Shown piece after piece: positions 9,090-11,703 of a DNA stretch of 11,703 bases (positions within the stretch are counted from its first letter, which is position 1; each line of letters opens with the position of its first letter). Position numbers and translations under genes: made by a program. A model generated the notes under the pieces. It ran no database searches and was not told the DNA's origin. It saw only the letters and a program-made list of their open reading frames with translations. Source of the DNA: Thermus kawarayensis JCM 12314 (GTDB taxonomy: Bacteria; Deinococcota; Deinococci; Deinococcales; Thermaceae); NCBI GenBank assembly GCA_001311545.1, contig BBBL01000019.1, positions 1-11,703 on the forward strand, read 5' to 3'.

Positions 9090-9824
9090 GGTTCCTCCTC
9101 TATGGGGTTTTCCAGGGCCCCGAGGCCCTCTATCTCCAGGCGCATCACGTCCCCGGGGTGGACCTGGCTTATGCCCTCGGGGGTGCCGGTGAGGAGGACA
9201 TCGTAAGGCTCCAGGGTCATGAACTCGGAGACGAACTCCAAAAGCTCCGCCACGGAGTAGAGCATCCTCGAGGTGTGCCCCTCCTGCCGGAGCTCCCCGT
9301 TCACATAGGCCCGAAGCCAGAGGTCCTGGGGGTCTTCCACCTCCTCCACCACGAGGAAGGGCCCCAGGGGGAGGAAGGTGTCCCGCCCCTTGGCCCGGAT
9401 GGGGGGGCGGAAGGTATTGGTCACGTAGTCCCGGGCCACCAGGTCGTTGGCGATGGTGTAGCCAGAACGTAGTCCAGGGCGTCCTTGGCCTTGACCCGCT
9501 TCATGGGACGGCCCACCACCACGGCGAGCTCCACCTCGTAGTGGACGAACCTGGCCCCCTTGGGGTAGAGGACCACCCCCTTGTGGGGAAGGAGGCTAGA
9601 GTTGGGCTTCCAGAAGAGGGCGGGCTCCTCGGGGCGCTCTAGGCCAAGCTCCTCGGCGTGGCTTGGTAGTTCAGGGCCACCCCCAGGACCTTCCCGGGGG
9701 TGAAGGGGAGGAGCCAGGCCACGGCCTCGGGGTCGTGGGCCTCCCCCGCCTCGTCCAGGAGGAGGCCTTCCCGGTAGACCCCCTGGTGGACCCTTCCCTT
9801 GGCGAGAAAGCGGGCGAGCTTCAC
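9086..9824 (-). CDS. hpaG: HpaG-type FAH-family decarboxylase/isomerase, single module (two apparent frameshifts)
   Basis: Fumarylacetoacetate-hydrolase-fold enzyme acting after HpaE. The family decarboxylates 5-oxopent-3-ene-1,2,5-tricarboxylate and/or isomerises 2-hydroxyhepta-2,4-diene-1,7-dioate. The GTG at 9824 overlaps the upstream stop (GTGA) with AAGGAGG before it. Two missing bases, near 9660 (restores NYQAHAEELGLE) and near 9462 (restores DYVL-YTIANDLVARDY), break the frame. Restored length is about 246 aa. Hallmarks are LFWKPNSSLLPH, the metal-binding Glu-x-Glu in HYEVELAVVVG, IANDLVARD and the closing LLTGTPEGIS. E. coli HpaG is a tandem of two such modules, while this protein is one. 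A single homodimeric module may do both steps, or a second copy lies elsewhere. Confidence 0.88.
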
Positions 9825-10715
9825 ACCGCCTCCTTCCTGGGGACGAGGCCGTAGCGCTCGGCCATGCGCCGAAGCCTTTCCTCCACCTCGGGGGTGGTGG
9901 GCCCGAGGGGAGGCCGCCACTCCCTCTCGCAAAGCCCCATCCAGGAAAGCACGGTCTTCAGGGGGATGGGGTTCGTGTCCCAGAAGATGGCCTCGTTGGC
10001 CTCCAGGAGGTAGTAGTGCACCTCCCTCGCCCCCTGGTAGTCCCCGGAGAGGGCCCTTTCGCAGAGGAGGGCCACCTCCCGGGGCAGCCAGTTGGCGGTG
10101 GCGGCGATGGTCCCCACCGCCCCCAGGCTCATCATGGGGAGGGTGAGGCTCTCCAGGCCGCAGAAGACCAGAAAGTCCCGCCCCGCCTCCTGGAGGAGGT
10201 GGGAAACGTACTCCAGGTCCTTGGAGGAGTGCTTGAGGCCCACGATGTTGGGGAAGTCCCGCCGCAGGCGGGCCACGGTCTTGGGGGCGATCTCCACCCC
10301 CGCTTCCGGGGATGTTGTAGAGGAGGAGGGGGAAGTCCGGGACCGCCCTCGCCACCTCGGCGAAGTAGCGGTAAAGCCCCTCCTGGTTGGGCTTCACGTA
10401 GTAGGGGACGATGACCAAGGCCCCCTGGGCCCCGGCCTCCTGGGCGAAGCGGGTGAGCTCCAGGGTCTCCTCCAGGCGAAGCGCCCCGGTCCCCGGGATC
10501 ACCGGCACCCGGCCCACCACCTGGTCCAGGACCACCTCCATGGCCCGCTTTCTCTCCTCCAGGGTCTGGGTGCCGGGCTCTCCCGTGGTGCCCCCCACGC
10601 TCACCCCGTGGGAGCCTCCTTGCACCACCCGTTCGGCAAGGCGCCTCAGGGCCTCCTCGTCCAGCCTCCCGTGGCGAAAGGGTGTGGGTAAGGGCGGTAT
10701 GGACCCGTGGAACAT
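9821..10715 (-). CDS. DapA/N-acetylneuraminate-lyase family aldolase, candidate HpaI replacement (one apparent frameshift)
   Basis: Class I, Schiff-base aldolase of the dihydrodipicolinate synthase superfamily, first gene of the hpa operon. The ATG at 10715 follows AAAGGAGAGG. Family motifs are GGTTGEPG (Thr43, Thr44), PYYVKPNQEGLY (Tyr106), LLYNIPG (Tyr133) and IVGLKHSS, with Schiff-base Lys at about 162. These match the E. coli DHDPS catalytic set (Thr44, Thr45, Tyr107, Tyr133, Lys161). The frame breaks near 10304-10314, either two missing Gs or one extra base, just where DHDPS has Arg138 (expected GRAGVEIAPK). Restored length is 297 or 298 aa. Its place at the head of the operon suggests it splits 4-hydroxy-2-oxoheptane-1,7-dioate to pyruvate and succinate semialdehyde in place of HpaI. 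That role is inference; true lysine-pathway DapA is the alternative. Confidence 0.82.
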
Positions 10716-10862
10716 GCCTCTCCTTTCGCCTCCCAGGATGCCCCCGGGCGCGATGGGGGGACAACTGGGGCTTTGAACAACTACCCTTTTATCTTTGTCC
10801 ACAAAAACAAACGAGGTGCCCCTTGCCGGCGGAGGAAACAGGGATTATGGTTAAAATGAACA
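10716..10862. promoter_or_regulatory. Divergent control region between the hpa operon and the PucR-type regulator
   Basis: 147 bp, with an A/T-rich core at about 10771-10812 that stands out from the G+C-rich surroundings. Plus strand: TTGCCG (10823-10828), 17-bp spacer and TATGGT (10846-10851) form a weak promoter for the regulator, with initiation within a few bases of its ATG, so its mRNA may be leaderless. Minus strand: CATAAT (10849-10844) is a possible -10, but I find no convincing -35, and the hpa promoter remains unassigned. The region also holds the dyads described separately. Confidence 0.6.
10759..10805. promoter_or_regulatory. Operator-like dyads in the hpa control region
   Basis: TTTGT-CC-ACAAA (10794-10805) is a perfect short inverted repeat. 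A wider inverted pair, GGACAA (10759-10764) and TTGTCC (10795-10800), is centred about 36 bp apart. A related GAACAAC lies at 10775-10781. The octamer GGACAAAG (minus, 10800-10793) also occurs in the livK promoter spacer. These are candidate binding sites for the divergent PucR-type regulator; the binding is inference. Confidence 0.4.
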
Positions 10863-11703
10863 ATGCAAGGTGAGTCCTTTGGAGAAGACCCCATAGGCTT
10901 CGCGGCCCTTTGCCGGGACCTGGGCCTAAGGGTCCTGGTGTCCTCGGAAAGGCCCGTCCTCTACCTGCTCCCCGAGCCCCGGCCCCTCCTCTCCCAGGAA
11001 GGGGCCCTGCTCCTCTTCCGTCCCGAGGGGAGCCTCTTCCGCCACCGCTCGGCCTCGGGCTTCCTCCTGCCCGAGCCCTACCCGGAGGTGGAAGCCTTCT
11101 GCCGGAGGGAAGGCCTGGGCCTGGCCCTTTACCCGCCCTGGCTTAAGAAGGAGGAGGTGGAGCGGGCCCTGGCCTCGAGGCTCTTCGCCCTGGGCCCCGG
11201 GCTGGCCCTGGCCGGGCTTTTGGACCTTCTGCTGAAGCTTCCCCCAGACCCCTCCTGGAGGTCCTCCACCAGGCCACGGGCCTGGCCCTAGCCAGGTGGC
11301 CCCTTGGGGGGAGGTCCTGGCCTTCGCCGGCCCCGTGCCCCCCCCAGCACCCCAAGGAGCCGGGGGAAGGCCGGGGGGTACCTGCCTTGGAGGCGGGGGA
11401 GGGGGTCTTGGCGGCCTACGGGGAGGAGGGCCTTCTCAGGCAGGCCGTGGGGCTTCTGCAGGTGGCCTCCCGCCTCCTCCGCCTCAGGGCCATGGAGCGA
11501 AGCCTGGAGAGGATGCAGGAGGAGTCCCTGGGCGGGGCCCTCCTGGAGGGCCTCATCCTGGGGGAGGCCGAGCCCGAGCGCCTCTTCGCCTTCGGCTTCA
11601 CCGAAGGGGTGGAGTGGGTCCTGGCCCTGGTGGAACCCCCGGCCATCCCCGGCCGCCACCGCCTGGCGGAGGAAAGGCGGCGGGAGGCCACCCTGGAGCT
11701 TCG
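10863..11703 (+). CDS. PucR-family transcriptional regulator (3' end cut by window; three apparent frameshifts)
   Basis: Divergently oriented regulator of which about 280 residues are visible. The N-terminal part (LCRDLGLRVLVSSERPVLYL, then LLSQEGALLLF) resembles the PucR sensory domain. A middle section reads LLEVLHQATGLALARWPLGG. A helix rich in Arg and Glu (LRLRAMERSLERMQEESLG) leads into ALLEGLILGEAEPERLFAFG and a GGDEF-like fold start (VEWVLALVEPP), in PucR order. The C-terminal helix-turn-helix lies beyond the window. Frame breaks are a missing C near 11251, a missing G in the run 11306-11311 and an extra C in the C8 run 11338-11345. I chose ATG 10863 because a promoter-like TATGGT/TAAAAT lies just upstream and no Shine-Dalgarno is seen. 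It is the natural candidate to control the hpa operon; its effector is unknown. Confidence 0.72.

Noticed and set aside
10744..10810. Confident -35/-10 for the hpa operon within the A/T-rich core
   Set aside because: TTGTTT and TTGTGG lack a good -10 at 16-18 bp, and CATAAT at 10849-10844 lacks a good -35. Left unassigned.
1378..11345. Genuine pseudogenes or programmed frameshifting
   Set aside because: Breaks are spread over ten genes, have no shared slippery site with pseudoknot, never remove residues, and keep every catalytic motif. Sequencing error is simpler.
1..11703. Defence system, prophage, IS element or CRISPR array
   Set aside because: No repeats, integrase, transposase or nuclease motifs seen; all twelve genes fit catabolism, transport or regulation.

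Overview
The window looks like a Thermus chromosome segment. Base composition is very G+C rich with strong G/C preference at third codon positions, GTG starts are common, and adjacent genes often overlap. The HpaB protein carries Arg100, Tyr104 and His142 at the positions I recall for flavin-site residues of Thermus thermophilus HpaB. The species is not determined.

Layout: everything from 10715 down to 1 lies on the minus strand and reads leftward. It begins with a 4-hydroxyphenylacetate (4-HPA) catabolic operon: a DapA/NAL-family aldolase (9821-10715), hpaG (9086-9824), hpaE (7543-9089), hpaB (6082-7532), hpaC (5635-6085) and hpaD (4692-5647). After a 129-bp gap with its own promoter comes a complete branched-chain-amino-acid-type (HAAT) ABC transporter: livK, livH, livM, livG and livF, the last cut by the window edge. 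On the plus strand, a PucR-family regulator begins at 10863, is transcribed divergently and runs off the right edge. No stretch longer than 300 bases lacks a gene. I saw no tRNA, rRNA, CRISPR array or insertion sequence.

How the genes fit together: HpaBC (monooxygenase plus flavin reductase) makes 3,4-dihydroxyphenylacetate. HpaD cleaves the ring by meta (extradiol) cleavage. HpaE oxidises the semialdehyde, and HpaG decarboxylates and/or isomerises the product. The DapA-family protein may perform the final retro-aldol step normally done by HpaI. HpaF (isomerase) and HpaH (hydratase) are not in the window. The adjacent transporter probably imports 4-HPA or a related aromatic acid rather than, or as well as, branched-chain amino acids. 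The PucR-like protein is the obvious candidate regulator.

The dominant oddity is sequence quality. Ten of the twelve genes carry one to four apparent frameshifts, about 21 in all. Nearly all are single missing G or C bases, and a few are extra bases in long homopolymers. Restoring them gives lengths that match the families (for example HpaC 149 aa, HpaE 515 aa), so I read them as consensus errors and annotate each gene as one intact CDS across its breaks. I found a canonical, apparently well-conserved pathway here rather than a clearly new system. The points most worth a second look are the candidate replacement aldolase, the pathway-linked transporter, a possible LivM-LivG fusion, and a dyad element shared by the two promoter regions.
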